Below, piece by piece: positions 44,155 through 53,703 of a stretch of DNA of 64,000 nt (position 1 is the stretch's first letter; every line of letters begins with the position of its first letter). Source of the stretch: an uncultured Anaerofilum sp. GTDB taxonomy: Bacteria; Bacillota; Clostridia; Oscillospirales; Ruminococcaceae. The stretch covers positions 1-64,000 of the forward strand of contig CALWZC010000006.1 of assembly GCA_944385935.1 (NCBI GenBank). Reading direction: 5' to 3'. The notes under the pieces were generated by a model that ran no database searches, was not told where the DNA came from, and saw only the letters and a list, made by a program, of their open reading frames with translations. Position numbers and translations under genes: made by a program.

Positions 44155-44991
44155 ATGATGAATACCAAACAAAAAGTTACAAAATGGGTGCTTACCATTG
44201 TCTTGCTTTTGGCAGGTCTGGTTTCTATTTACCCCTTTATCTTTATGTTGTCCTCTACCTTTAAACCTTCGGGCGATGTATTGAGCACCCCTTTTCAGAT
44301 TATTCCCAAAAACTTTACTTTGCTAAACTTTGAAACCATCTTTAAAAACCAGTATTTTGACTTTGTACAGTGGTATATCAACACCATTATAATGACAGTG
44401 CTGGTATTGGTTTTCAAGTATGTAATAGTTACTATGACTGCCTATGGTTTTTCCAAAGTGCGGTTCCCCGGCCGTGATGCCATCTTTTTGGTTCTGCTGG
44501 GTGCATTGATGGTTCCCAGTGACATTATGATTCTGCCTCGTTACATTATCTTTCAAAAGTTGGGTATCCTCAATACCATGTGGTCTCTAATCCTGCCCAG
44601 CGTAGTAGATGTATACTTTGTATTTTTGCTCCGTCAGGCATTTATTGCCATTCCTGAATCCATCAGTGAGGCTGCAAAAATTGACGGTTGCAACCACTTT
44701 ACAATTTACTGGAAAATTATTATGCCTTTGGCAAAAGCCTCCATTTCTACCATGCTGTTGTTTAGCTTTACATGGAGCTGGAACGACTACATGGGCCCCT
44801 ATCTGTACATTACCGACATTGACAAGCAAATGTTGAGCGTTGGTATCAAATTCTTCTCTACTGGTGCTGCACAAGACTATGGTGCACAGATGGCAGCAGC
44901 AACATTGGTATTGCTGCCAGTTATCGTGGCATTCTTCTTCTGCCAGCGATATTTTGTAGAGGGTGTTACCTCTGGCGCAGTAAAGGGCTAA
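44155..44991 (+). CDS. ABC sugar permease (MalG/UgpE type)
   Basis: A 278-residue six-helix subunit with EAA loop EAAKIDGCNHFTIYWKIIMP (about 165-184). Pairs with the preceding permease. No ATP-binding subunit gene occurs in the locus, so a shared MsmX-type ATPase elsewhere must energise it (established for many such importers in Firmicutes). Terminator follows. Confidence 0.9.
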   Translation: MMNTKQKVTKWVLTIVLLLAGLVSIYPFIFMLSSTFKPSGDVLSTPFQIIPKNFTLLNFETIFKNQYFDFVQWYINTIIMTVLVLVFKYVIVTMTAYGFSKVRFPGRDAIFLVLLGALMVPSDIMILPRYIIFQKLGILNTMWSLILPSVVDVYFVFLLRQAFIAIPESISEAAKIDGCNHFTIYWKIIMPLAKASISTMLLFSFTWSWNDYMGPYLYITDIDKQMLSVGIKFFSTGAAQDYGAQMAAATLVLLPVIVAFFFCQRYFVEGVTSGAVKG

Positions 44992-45000
44992 TTTGCCTAC

Positions 45001-45040
45001 AAAGCCAAGAACCATATAGTTTTAAGGTTCTTGGCTTTTG
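45001..45040 (+). terminator. Terminator after the permease genes
   Basis: AAAGCCAAGAACC/GGTTCTTGGCTTT, 13 bp (45001-45013 with 45026-45038). Confidence 0.9.
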
Positions 45041-45104
45041 TATTGGAAAATTTTATTGTATGCTATTGGTATAGCATTGCACAAAAAGAAAGAAGGAATC
45101 TGCC

Positions 45105-46067
45105 ATGAAAGATAGAAATTTGTTGCCATGTGAAGGACAGTTTTATAAAGCAAATCTCCACTGTCACACTGTTCTTTCTGATGGAAAATGGACAAAAGAG
45201 CAGGTGAAGGAAGAGTATAAAAAGAGAGGCTACTCTGTGGTGGCATTTACAGACCATCGCCATTATGGGTGGCATCCAGAATTGATGGACGAAGGATTTA
45301 TCCCTTTGGCAGGCTTTGAAGCAGACCTAAACGATTGGTTTAAAGCCCCCGGTGATTTTAAACATGTGCGTTGCTACCACCTTCTTTTGTGGGACAAAAA
45401 CCCCACAGCGCGCAAGGATTACCAAGCACAACAGCCCCCTCGCCGCTATGGGGACATTCATAGCCTAAATGAATATTTGTGTACTATGCAGGAACAGGGA
45501 TTCCTTACTTGCTATAACCATCCCTATTGGTCATTGCAAAGTTATCCCGATTACGCCCACTTGTCCAACCTCAATGCAATGGAGATTTATAACCATGGCT
45601 GTGAGCATGATGGATTGTATGGATATGCACCACAGGCTTATGATGAAATGTTGCGGCAGGGCTTGCATATTGGTTGTGTAGCAACCGATGACAACCACAA
45701 TAGCTATCCACCAGACCATCCTTTGAGCGATGCTTTTGGCGGATGGGTTATGCTAAAGCTGGAATCTCTCACCTATGAAAATGTGATACATGCACTGGAA
45801 AAAGGGCACTATTATGCCTCCACAGGGCCCGAAATGCAGGAAGTATACATAAAAGATGATATCGTGCATATAAAATGTAGCCCTGTAAAGAAAATCTACG
45901 TTGCAACTGACAGCAGAAACTGTTATCATAAAGTTGCGGCACAAGGAGAGTACCTTACCGAAGCATCTTTCCCACTGAAAGGGGATGAGGGCTACATTCG
46001 TGTAGACTGTGAGGACGAGTATCGTCGCCATGCGTATTCCAATGCATATTTTTTGGACGAGCTTTAA
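45105..46067 (+). CDS. PHP-domain metal-dependent phosphoesterase-like protein
   Basis: A 320-residue protein with the four PHP metal motifs: NLHCHTVLSDG (about 17-27), FTDHRHYG (about 48-55), CYNHPYWS (about 139-146) and ATDDNH (about 192-197). The family hydrolyses phosphoesters such as nucleotides or sugar phosphates. Its place between the transporter and the phosphorylase suggests a role on a sugar phosphate or on the imported glycan, but no such function is known to me. RBS AAGAAGG. Confidence 0.82.
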   Translation: MKDRNLLPCEGQFYKANLHCHTVLSDGKWTKEQVKEEYKKRGYSVVAFTDHRHYGWHPELMDEGFIPLAGFEADLNDWFKAPGDFKHVRCYHLLLWDKNPTARKDYQAQQPPRRYGDIHSLNEYLCTMQEQGFLTCYNHPYWSLQSYPDYAHLSNLNAMEIYNHGCEHDGLYGYAPQAYDEMLRQGLHIGCVATDDNHNSYPPDHPLSDAFGGWVMLKLESLTYENVIHALEKGHYYASTGPEMQEVYIKDDIVHIKCSPVKKIYVATDSRNCYHKVAAQGEYLTEASFPLKGDEGYIRVDCEDEYRRHAYSNAYFLDEL

Positions 46068-46226
46068 TAGCATAATGTGCGGCTTGCCATCCCAACTAGT
46101 AAATGATAAAAAGGGAGTATTGGCAGAGAAATAATTGTCTGGAAGCATTGGTATGGGTCATTCAAAAAAGGAAAGCCCTTACTGGTGAGTGTTTTCAAAA
46201 TATCCAATAACAAAGGAGAAGAACCA

Positions 46227-48395
46227 ATGGAAAACAATGTACTAAAGCGTGGCAGAGTTACCATTCCCACCGATTTGGACGTAATTCCCCAAACTTTGGA
46301 GCTGATGGAACGCTGGGGCGCAGATGCCATCCGTGACTGTGACGGCACCGACTTCCCCCAAGAATTGAAGGATGTAGATGCAAAAATCTACTCCACCTAC
46401 TACACCACCCGTAAGGACAACGCATGGGCAAAGGCAAACCCCGATGAAGTACAACAGTGCTACATTATGACTGGTTTCTGCAATGCCGACAGCGATGTTC
46501 TTTCTATCGAATTGATGAAGGGTATTTCCACCGAGTTGTTGGAAGTAAACACCCGTGACGACATCAAACGTTGGTGGGAAGTTATTGACCGCACCACTGG
46601 CGAGATTGTAGACACTGCAAACTGGGATTACAATGCTGAAACCGGCTGTGTAGAGATTCGCAATGTAGAAAAATACCATGACTACACTGTTAGCTTCTTG
46701 GCATACCTGATTTGGGACCCTGTACATATGTACAATGCAGTAACCAACAACTGGCAGAACTTTGAGCATCAGATTACCTTCGATGTTCGTCAGCCCAAAA
46801 CCCACAAGTTTACTATGGAGCGTCTGCGCAAGTTCATTGCCGACCATCCCTATGTAAATGTTATCCGTTACACCACCTTCTTCCACCAGTTCACCTTGGT
46901 ATTCGACGAGCTGAAGCGTGAGAAGTATGTAGACTGGTACGGCTATTCTGCTTCCGTTTCTCCCTACATTTTGGAGCAGTTTGAAAAGGAAGTTGGCTAC
47001 AAATTCCGTCCTGAGTTCATCATCGACCAGGGTTACTACAACAATCAGTACCGTGTACCCAGCAAGGAGTTCCGTGACTTCCAAGACTTCCAGCGTCGTG
47101 AGGTTGCTAAGCTGGCAAAAGAGATGGTAGACATCACCCACGAGTTGGGCAAAGAGGCTATGATGTTCTTGGGCGACCACTTCATTGGTACCGAGCCCTT
47201 CATGGAGGAGTTCAAGACCATCGGCTTGGATGCTGTTGTAGGTAGTGTAGGCAATGGTTCCACCCTGCGCCTGATTTCCGACATTCCCGGCGTAAAATAC
47301 ACCGAGGGCCGTCTGTTGCCCTACTTCTTCCCCGACACCTTCCACGAGGGTGGCGACCCTGTAAAGGAAGCAAAAGTAAACTGGGTAACTGCTCGTCGTG
47401 CTATCCTGCGTAAGCCCGTAGACCGCATTGGTTACGGCGGATACTTGAAGCTGACTCTGGACTTCCCCGAGTTCTTGGACTATGTAGAGAGCGTTTGTAA
47501 CGAGTTCCGTCAGTTGTACGAGAACGTAAAGGGCACCACTCCCTACTGTGTAGGTAAGGTTGCTGTGCTGAACAGCTGGGGCAAGATGCGTGCATGGGGC
47601 TGCCACATGGTTCACCATGCTCTGTATCAGAAGCAGAACTACAGCTATGCTGGTGTTATCGAGGCATTGAGTGGCGCACCCTTTGATGTGCAATTCATCA
47701 GCTTTGAAGATATCGAGAAAGACCCCTCCATCCTGAATGATATTGATGTACTCATCAATGTTGGTGATGCAGATACTGCACACACCGGCGGAATCTGGTG
47801 GGAAAATGCTAAGGTTGCAGCAGCCATCAAGGGCTATATCCGCAACGGCGGTGGCTTCATTGGTGTAGGTCAACCCAGTGGTCACCAGTATCAGGGCCGC
47901 TTCTTCCAGTTGGCAAGCGAGCTGGGCGTAGAGAAGGAAACCGGCTTTACTCTGGGCTATGACAAATACAACTGGGACGAGCACAGCCACTTCATCACCG
48001 AGGATGTACAAGGTGAGGTAGACTTTGGCGAGGGCCAGAAGGGCGTATACGCTCTGCCCGGCACCCAGATTGTTGTTCAGAAGGAAAAGGAAGTACAGAT
48101 GGCTGTGAACGAGTGCGGCAAGGGTCGTGGCGTTTACATCAGCGGTCTGCCCTACAGCTTTGAAAACAGTCGTGTACTGTATCGTGCAATCCTGTGGGCT
48201 GCACACAAAGAAGGCAACCTGCACAAGTGGTTCTCTTCCAACCCCAATGTTGAGGTTCATGCCTATGTAAAGAACGGCAAATACTGTGTTGTAAACAACA
48301 CCTATGAACCCCAGACCACTACTGTTTACAAGGGCGATGGCAGCAGCTTTACTCTGGAGATGGCTGCAAACGACATCATTTGGTACGAAATTTGA
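46227..48395 (+). CDS. lnpA: 1,3-beta-galactosyl-N-acetylhexosamine phosphorylase (GH112)
   Basis: A 722-residue cytosolic enzyme that phosphorolyses galacto-N-biose or lacto-N-biose to Gal-1-P and GalNAc/GlcNAc. It agrees along its length with bifidobacterial LnpA as I recall it, including WGADAIRDCDGT near the N-terminus, VSFLAYLIWDPV, the acid-base region MFLGDHFIGTEPF (Asp about 316), EGRLLPYFFPDTF and ILNSWGKMR. The start MENNVLKRG at 46227 has AAAGGAG 8 bp upstream. Codon use is among the most biased here. Preference between the two disaccharides cannot be read from sequence. Confidence 0.93.
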   Translation: MENNVLKRGRVTIPTDLDVIPQTLELMERWGADAIRDCDGTDFPQELKDVDAKIYSTYYTTRKDNAWAKANPDEVQQCYIMTGFCNADSDVLSIELMKGISTELLEVNTRDDIKRWWEVIDRTTGEIVDTANWDYNAETGCVEIRNVEKYHDYTVSFLAYLIWDPVHMYNAVTNNWQNFEHQITFDVRQPKTHKFTMERLRKFIADHPYVNVIRYTTFFHQFTLVFDELKREKYVDWYGYSASVSPYILEQFEKEVGYKFRPEFIIDQGYYNNQYRVPSKEFRDFQDFQRREVAKLAKEMVDITHELGKEAMMFLGDHFIGTEPFMEEFKTIGLDAVVGSVGNGSTLRLISDIPGVKYTEGRLLPYFFPDTFHEGGDPVKEAKVNWVTARRAILRKPVDRIGYGGYLKLTLDFPEFLDYVESVCNEFRQLYENVKGTTPYCVGKVAVLNSWGKMRAWGCHMVHHALYQKQNYSYAGVIEALSGAPFDVQFISFEDIEKDPSILNDIDVLINVGDADTAHTGGIWWENAKVAAAIKGYIRNGGGFIGVGQPSGHQYQGRFFQLASELGVEKETGFTLGYDKYNWDEHSHFITEDVQGEVDFGEGQKGVYALPGTQIVVQKEKEVQMAVNECGKGRGVYISGLPYSFENSRVLYRAILWAAHKEGNLHKWFSSNPNVEVHAYVKNGKYCVVNNTYEPQTTTVYKGDGSSFTLEMAANDIIWYEI

Positions 48396-48442
48396 TAGTC
48401 TATCTCTAACCTGTTGGTAAACAGTTTATAGTTTTATGTAGC

Positions 48443-48500
48443 AGCACCCTGTTTGTGCCTTTTGCAGCTTTTGCAAAGGGCCAGACAGGGTGCTTTTTTA
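48443..48500 (+). terminator. Terminator after the GH112 gene
   Basis: AGCACCCTGT/ACAGGGTGCT with an inner GCC-TTTTGCA / TGCAAA-GGGC helix and T-run. Confidence 0.9.
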
Positions 48501-48569
48501 TCAAAAATTTTCATATGGATTAGAATGTTAAATACAGGTCATAATTTGGTAAAAAAGATGTAAAAAATA

Positions 48570-48597
48570 TTGACATCCCCCCTTTGGAGAATATAAT
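48570..48597 (+). promoter_or_regulatory. Consensus promoter of ppx-ppk
   Basis: TTGACA (48570-48575), 16 bp, TATAAT (48592-48597). It leaves a 150-nt leader with an AGGCAC/GTGCCT hairpin (about 48682-48717). The 358-bp gap otherwise holds only the preceding terminator. Confidence 0.85.
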
Positions 48598-48754
48598 CAA
48601 AATGGAGTAGAGCCGAAAAAAGAGATTTTGTGTAGAAAATTGGCAATATTTTATATAGGGGGCGTGGGAAACAACCACAAAAGGCACAAAAACAAATACA
48701 AATTTTCTGCTGTGCCTATAAAATATAATACAAAGAAAAGAAGGAAAGTCTGCT

Positions 48755-49660
48755 ATGAAATATGCTGTTGTTGATTTGGGTTCCAATACCATTCGCCTGT
48801 CCTTGTACCACATTCACCAAGATAAAACCTTTGAACTTTTGTTTTCTCAAAAGAAAATGGCAGGTTTGGTAAACTATATTGATAAAAAAATCTTGTCGGA
48901 TGAAGGTGTCCAGCAAGCTTGCAGTGTACTAAAGGAGTTTCAATGGCTGTTGCGACAGTTTGGCATGGAAACCATGCATGTATTTGCTACAGCTTCCCTC
49001 CGAAATATTGCAAATACACAACAGGTAATACAAGCAATTTTAGAGCAAACAGGCATCCATGTGGATGTGATTTCTGGTGACGATGAGGCAGAACTGGGCT
49101 ATTATGGTGCTCGTGCAAACTATCCTTTTCAAAGTGGCTTGATGTTTGATATTGGTGGTGGAAGTACAGAGTTAACACTGGTGAAGGATGGAAAAATCCA
49201 GATGGAAGAAAGCTTAGAGATGGGTTCTCTTAATTTATTCAACCGTTGTGTTTCTAAGCTGTGGCCAGACAAAGAGGAATTGCAGCAATTAAACAAGGTA
49301 GCTGTAGAAACATTAAAAACCAGCAAACTTCCCCAAAAACAGTTGGAATATGCTTGTGGTATTGGGGGCACTGCCCGCGCTGTGCTGAAAATTGCCAACG
49401 CTTATTGGAAGCGTTCTCAAGATTGTCGTGTGCTAACAGTAGAGCAATTGGAGGAAATTGCAAAGCTACTGACCGACCGTAAAAAAAACGCCCGAAAATT
49501 GGTACTGCGGAACTGCCCCGACCGTGTACACACCATTTTGCCGGGGGTAATTGTAATGTACAATCTTTGCAAAATCTGGTGCAAAAAGGAAATTTATATC
49601 AGTAAATATGGAGTAAGAGAGGGATATTTGTGTCACAAACTGTTGAAGGACGAGATTTAA
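48755..49660 (+). CDS. ppx: Ppx/GppA family exopolyphosphatase
   Basis: A 301-residue ASKHA-fold phosphatase hydrolysing polyphosphate ends or pppGpp. Phosphate loops VDLGSNTIRL (6-15), DIGGGSTEL (about 132-140) and GIGGTARA are intact. It lacks the extra C-terminal HD domain of E. coli Ppx, as in short Firmicute forms. Overlaps ppk1 by 31 bp, so the two are translationally coupled. Confidence 0.9.
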   Translation: MKYAVVDLGSNTIRLSLYHIHQDKTFELLFSQKKMAGLVNYIDKKILSDEGVQQACSVLKEFQWLLRQFGMETMHVFATASLRNIANTQQVIQAILEQTGIHVDVISGDDEAELGYYGARANYPFQSGLMFDIGGGSTELTLVKDGKIQMEESLEMGSLNLFNRCVSKLWPDKEELQQLNKVAVETLKTSKLPQKQLEYACGIGGTARAVLKIANAYWKRSQDCRVLTVEQLEEIAKLLTDRKKNARKLVLRNCPDRVHTILPGVIVMYNLCKIWCKKEIYISKYGVREGYLCHKLLKDEI

Positions 49661-51681
49661 GCTATACCCAAAATCGTGAGTTGAGCTGGCTGCAATTCAA
49701 TCGCCGTGTATTGGAGGAAGCCACAGACCCCACTGTTCCCTTAATGGAACGACTGCGCTTTGTTTCTATTTTTACCAGCAATTTAGATGAATTTTTTATG
49801 GTGCGTGTGGGTAGCCTATTGGATTTGACTGCTATGTTGGCAAAAAAAATTGACAACAAAAGTGGGAAAACCCCTGCCGAGCAGTTGGAAATGATTTTTG
49901 ATGCTGTCCATCCTTTAATTTCTCTGCGAGATACCGTTTATCAAGATCTTATGAAGCAGATGAAAAAAGAGGGAATTGTAGATGTGCCCTATGACCAGCT
50001 ACGAGGAAAAGAAAAGGAGTATGTGCAAAAGTATTACAAAGAGCGCATCTATCCTTTGCTTTCTCCCCAAATTATTGACCGTAGCCATCCCTTTCCACAT
50101 CTAAAAAATAAGGTCCTCTATACGGCTGCCTTGTTGAAACACAAAGAACATAAAATGTTGGGTATTGTTGGGGTGCCTGAGGAGGTTCCTCCCATTTTGG
50201 TATTGCCGGGAAAAGGGTTGCGCTTTGTGCGGGTAGAGGATGTGTTGTTGGCACATCTGAAAAAAATCTTTAAAATTTACCATGTGGCAGAACAATGTGT
50301 AATTACAGTTACTCGCAACGCTGACATCAGCTATGATGAGGATGAATTTGAACAAGATACAGTGGATTTCCGCAGTCAAATGGTAAAATTATTGCGCAAG
50401 CGAGAATATTTGGCACCTGTTCGATTGGAAATGCAGGGCCCTCCTGTTCCAGCCTTGCAAAAAATGTTACAGCGTATGTTAAAGCTGAACCCCCGCCAAA
50501 CCTATACCAGCCAGTGTCCATTGGTACTAAAATATGTGTATAGTTTCAATCAATGTGAGCCAGAGTTGTATTATCCACAGCATCAACCCCAGTATCCCGC
50601 AGATTTGAATCCTCAGCAGCCTTTGTGGCCCCAAATACAAGAAAGAGACCAGTTGCTGTTTTACCCATACCACAGCATGCAGCCTTTCTTGAATCTGCTG
50701 AAAGAAGCAGGCAATGACCCTAAAGTGCGTTCTATCCAAATTACAGTGTATCGTGTAGCAAATAAGTCGGCTGTGATTAAGCACCTTTGTGCTGCGGCGG
50801 AAAACGGTAAAAATGTAACGGTTTTGGTGGAGCTGCGAGCACGTTTTGACGAAAAAAATAATATTGAATGGGCAAAGGAACTGGAAGAAGCAGGCTGCAA
50901 AATTATTTATGGACTGGATGGTTACAAGTGCCATTCCAAAATATGCCTGATTACCCGCCAAGAGGATGACAACACCTTCTCCTATGTAACACAAATCGGC
51001 ACCGGAAATTTCAACGAAAAAACCGCTGCCCTCTACACAGATTTTGCTCTATTAACCGCAGATAAAACAATCGCCCAAGACGCAGTAGACTTTTTCCGCA
51101 ATATGCTCATTGGCGACCTTCATGGAAGCTACCAGCAGCTTTTGGTTGCTCCTGAAAGCATGAAACATGGAATTTTGCGCCTTATTGACCAAGAAATTGA
51201 AAAGGGCAAAGAAGGACATATTATTTTAAAAATCAATTCCCTTACAGAACGTGATTTGATTGATAAGCTTAGCAAGGCTTCCAAAGCAGGTGTAAAAATA
51301 GAACTAATTATCCGAGGTATCTGCTGTTTGTTGCCTGGCATTTCCAGAAAAACCAAAAATATTACTGTCCGCAGTATTGTGGGGCGGTATCTGGAGCATT
51401 CTCGTGTCTATTGTTTTGGAGATGGGGAAGAACGACAGATATACATTTCCTCAGCAGATTTAATGACACGAAACCAAGAACATCGTGTGGAAATTGCCTG
51501 CCCCATACATTCCGAGCATATTAAAAAATGGTTCAATGAATATTTAGATATTCTACTGAAAGACAATGTAAAAGCCCGGCAAATGCTACCCAGCGGCAAT
51601 TATGAGCGGTTGCCTCAAGACCAGCCGCCACTGTGCTGCCAAGAGTATTTTGAACAGCATTTGCCACACTTTTATGAATAA
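49630..51681 (+). CDS. ppk1: Polyphosphate kinase 1
   Basis: A 683-residue enzyme making polyphosphate from ATP. N-terminal NRELSWLQFNRRVLEEA, the autophosphorylated His in GYKCHSKICLI (about 435) and the second conserved His in VGRYLEHSRVYCF (about 592) are present. GTG start at 49630 with GAGAGGG upstream lies inside the end of ppx. Making and degrading enzymes in one transcript implies tight control of polyphosphate turnover. Confidence 0.94.
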   Translation: MSQTVEGRDLSYTQNRELSWLQFNRRVLEEATDPTVPLMERLRFVSIFTSNLDEFFMVRVGSLLDLTAMLAKKIDNKSGKTPAEQLEMIFDAVHPLISLRDTVYQDLMKQMKKEGIVDVPYDQLRGKEKEYVQKYYKERIYPLLSPQIIDRSHPFPHLKNKVLYTAALLKHKEHKMLGIVGVPEEVPPILVLPGKGLRFVRVEDVLLAHLKKIFKIYHVAEQCVITVTRNADISYDEDEFEQDTVDFRSQMVKLLRKREYLAPVRLEMQGPPVPALQKMLQRMLKLNPRQTYTSQCPLVLKYVYSFNQCEPELYYPQHQPQYPADLNPQQPLWPQIQERDQLLFYPYHSMQPFLNLLKEAGNDPKVRSIQITVYRVANKSAVIKHLCAAAENGKNVTVLVELRARFDEKNNIEWAKELEEAGCKIIYGLDGYKCHSKICLITRQEDDNTFSYVTQIGTGNFNEKTAALYTDFALLTADKTIAQDAVDFFRNMLIGDLHGSYQQLLVAPESMKHGILRLIDQEIEKGKEGHIILKINSLTERDLIDKLSKASKAGVKIELIIRGICCLLPGISRKTKNITVRSIVGRYLEHSRVYCFGDGEERQIYISSADLMTRNQEHRVEIACPIHSEHIKKWFNEYLDILLKDNVKARQMLPSGNYERLPQDQPPLCCQEYFEQHLPHFYE

Positions 51682-51694
51682 TTCCCCATAAAGG

Positions 51695-51748
51695 AACAAG
51701 GTGTTTTCTGCTTTCTGTACAAAGAAAGGGGTAAACACCTTGTTTTTT
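51695..51748 (+). terminator. Terminator after ppk1
   Basis: AACAAGGTGTTT/AAACACCTTGTT with an inner CTTTC/GAAAG hairpin and T-run. Confidence 0.88.
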
Positions 51749-51920
51749 ATTTTTACATAGCCCCATAAAACCAATAAAAGCCTTTTCCAGCAACATGAAA
51801 AAAATCCCATATTTGCTAGAAAAGGCAGTGTTAAGGGGTTACTGTTGAGTATACTCGGCTATGCCAAAAAACGGGGTCGAAATTTGGCAAAAAGATTGTG
51901 AAATCTGTAATAGGACAACA

Positions 51921-51962
51921 GAAAACCCCAGCCGAAAAACCATGCAGGTTTAAAGGTTGGGG
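51921..51962 (-). terminator. Terminator after lysS
   Basis: On the minus strand GCCCCAACC...GGCTGGGG with an inner AAACC/GGTTT hairpin, followed by TTTTC. The remaining part of this gap (51750-51920) shows small inverted repeats (GAGTATACTC at about 51847; GCCAAA/TTTGGC near 51874-51894) with no clear role. Confidence 0.65.
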
Positions 51963-51975
51963 CAATAGTATAATA

Positions 51976-53496
51976 TTAGTCCAAAGGCTTCATCGTGGGG
52001 AACAACAGAACATCACGAATGGAAGCGGAATCGGTCAAAAGCATTACCAAACGGTCAAGACCAAAACCGAGGCCACCAGTGGGAGCCAAACCATATTCCA
52101 AAGCGGTGATATAGTCATAATCTACCTGAGAGGTATCATCAGGATTTGCAGCTTTGCGGGCGGCTACCTGACGCTCAAAGCGGGCTTTCTGGTCGATGGG
52201 GTCATTCAACTCACTAAAGGCATTACCAAACTCGGTGGCATTGATGAAGTACTCAAAACGCTCTGTAAAGGCGGGGTCTTCTGGCTTGCGCTTTGCCAGA
52301 GGGCTGTTTTCTACTGGGTAATCATAGATAAAGGTGGGCTGGATGAGGTTTTCTTCTACAAAAGCATCAAACAGCTCTACCAAAACAGTACCCTTAGTAG
52401 CATCAGCAGGTACAGGAACCTTTTTCTCAGCGGCAGCAGCACGGGCATCTTCATCGCTGTTCCAGCTATAATAGTCACAGCCAGAGTACTTCTTTACAGC
52501 CTCTGCCATTGTCATGCGCTCCCAGTGTCCCATGTCAATCATGTTACCCTGATAAGGAATGGTCAAGCTGCCACAAACATTCTGAGCCAAACGCTTGTAT
52601 AATTCCTCTACCAAATCCATCATACCTTTGTAGTCGGTATATGCCTGATACAGTTCGATGGAAGTAAATTCAGGGTTATGCTTAGTATCCATACCCTCAT
52701 TACGGAAGATACGACCTACCTCATACACCTTGTCAAAACCACCTACAATCAAACGCTTCAGGTTCAGTTCGGTTTCGATACGAAGGTACATATCAATGTC
52801 CAAGGTGTTGTGGTGGGTTACAAAGGGACGTGCAGAAGCACCAATTTCTAGAGGCAACAAGATGGGGGTGTCTACCTCCAAGAATCCACGGGAATCCAAA
52901 TAGTCGCGAATCTCTCGCAGAATCATACTGCGCTTTACAAAGGTTTGTTTTACATCAGGGTTTACAATCAAATCCACATACCGTTGGCGATACCGCAGCT
53001 CGGTGTCCTTCAAACCATGGTACTTTTCGGGCAGGGGCAGCAGACTTTTGCTCAACAAAACAATTTCGCTTGCCTTAACGCTGATTTCGCCCATTTTGGT
53101 GCGGAATACTTCGCCTTTTACGCCAATAACATCGCCAATATCCATTTTCTTAAAGGCAGCATATTCTTCCTCGCCCAAAAGGTCACGGCGTACATACAAC
53201 TGAATACGGTCGCTGTTGTCACGCAGGTCGGCAAAACTAGCCTTACCCATTACACGCTTGCTCATCATACGGCCAGCAAGGCAAACAACCTCACCAGTTT
53301 CCTGTTCCGGCTCCAGATGGCTAAATTTTTCTTTCAAAGCACCAGCATAGTTATCTACGGGGTATTTGGTCAAAACAAAGGGGTCATTGCCAGCCTGTTG
53401 CAGGTCAGCTAGTTTTTGGCGGCGTACAGCCACCAACTGGTTGTATTCCTGTGCGGACTGCTCAGGGGTTTGCCCTTGTGCCTGATTCTTTTCCAT
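51976..53496 (-). CDS. lysS: Lysyl-tRNA synthetase (class II)
   Basis: A 506-residue class II enzyme: OB-fold anticodon domain first, then the catalytic core with motif 2 (RIFRNEGMDTKHNPEFTSIE) and motif 3 (GLGFGLDRLVMLL). Start at 53496 gives 9 bp to GGAGG; the ATG at 53502 is only 3 bp from it. Lies 207 bp after greA; greA-lysS order is frequent in Clostridia. Confidence 0.95.
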   Translation of the reverse strand: MEKNQAQGQTPEQSAQEYNQLVAVRRQKLADLQQAGNDPFVLTKYPVDNYAGALKEKFSHLEPEQETGEVVCLAGRMMSKRVMGKASFADLRDNSDRIQLYVRRDLLGEEEYAAFKKMDIGDVIGVKGEVFRTKMGEISVKASEIVLLSKSLLPLPEKYHGLKDTELRYRQRYVDLIVNPDVKQTFVKRSMILREIRDYLDSRGFLEVDTPILLPLEIGASARPFVTHHNTLDIDMYLRIETELNLKRLIVGGFDKVYEVGRIFRNEGMDTKHNPEFTSIELYQAYTDYKGMMDLVEELYKRLAQNVCGSLTIPYQGNMIDMGHWERMTMAEAVKKYSGCDYYSWNSDEDARAAAAEKKVPVPADATKGTVLVELFDAFVEENLIQPTFIYDYPVENSPLAKRKPEDPAFTERFEYFINATEFGNAFSELNDPIDQKARFERQVAARKAANPDDTSQVDYDYITALEYGLAPTGGLGFGLDRLVMLLTDSASIRDVLLFPTMKPLD

Positions 53497-53628
53497 TTGC
53501 ATTTTCCTCCAGAGGGTGCTTTTTTACAGCACAATTAGTTTTGTTTGATGGACACATTTCAAAAATTTGATACACAAATATGCCTGTCCATTATAGCATA
53601 TTTAAAACATTTTTTGCAACGCACAAAT

Positions 53629-53663
53629 AGACCGACACACCCCCGAAAAGGGCATGACGGTCT
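53629..53663 (-). terminator. Possible terminator between greA and lysS
   Basis: AGACCG/CGGTCT outer stem with inner GCCC/GGGG pairing; only a weak T stretch follows on the minus strand, so read-through into lysS is likely. Confidence 0.4.
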
Positions 53664-53703
53664 TTTGTATCGAAACCTACTTTGTTACAGCTGCCAGCAG
53701 CTT

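Noticed and set aside
46242-48260. 672-codon open frame antisense to the GH112 gene
   Set aside because: It has no ribosome-binding site or recognisable domain, and the sense strand is a clear GH112 enzyme. The open antisense frame is a by-product of biased codon use; a similar one (41897-43021) is antisense to the binding lipoprotein.
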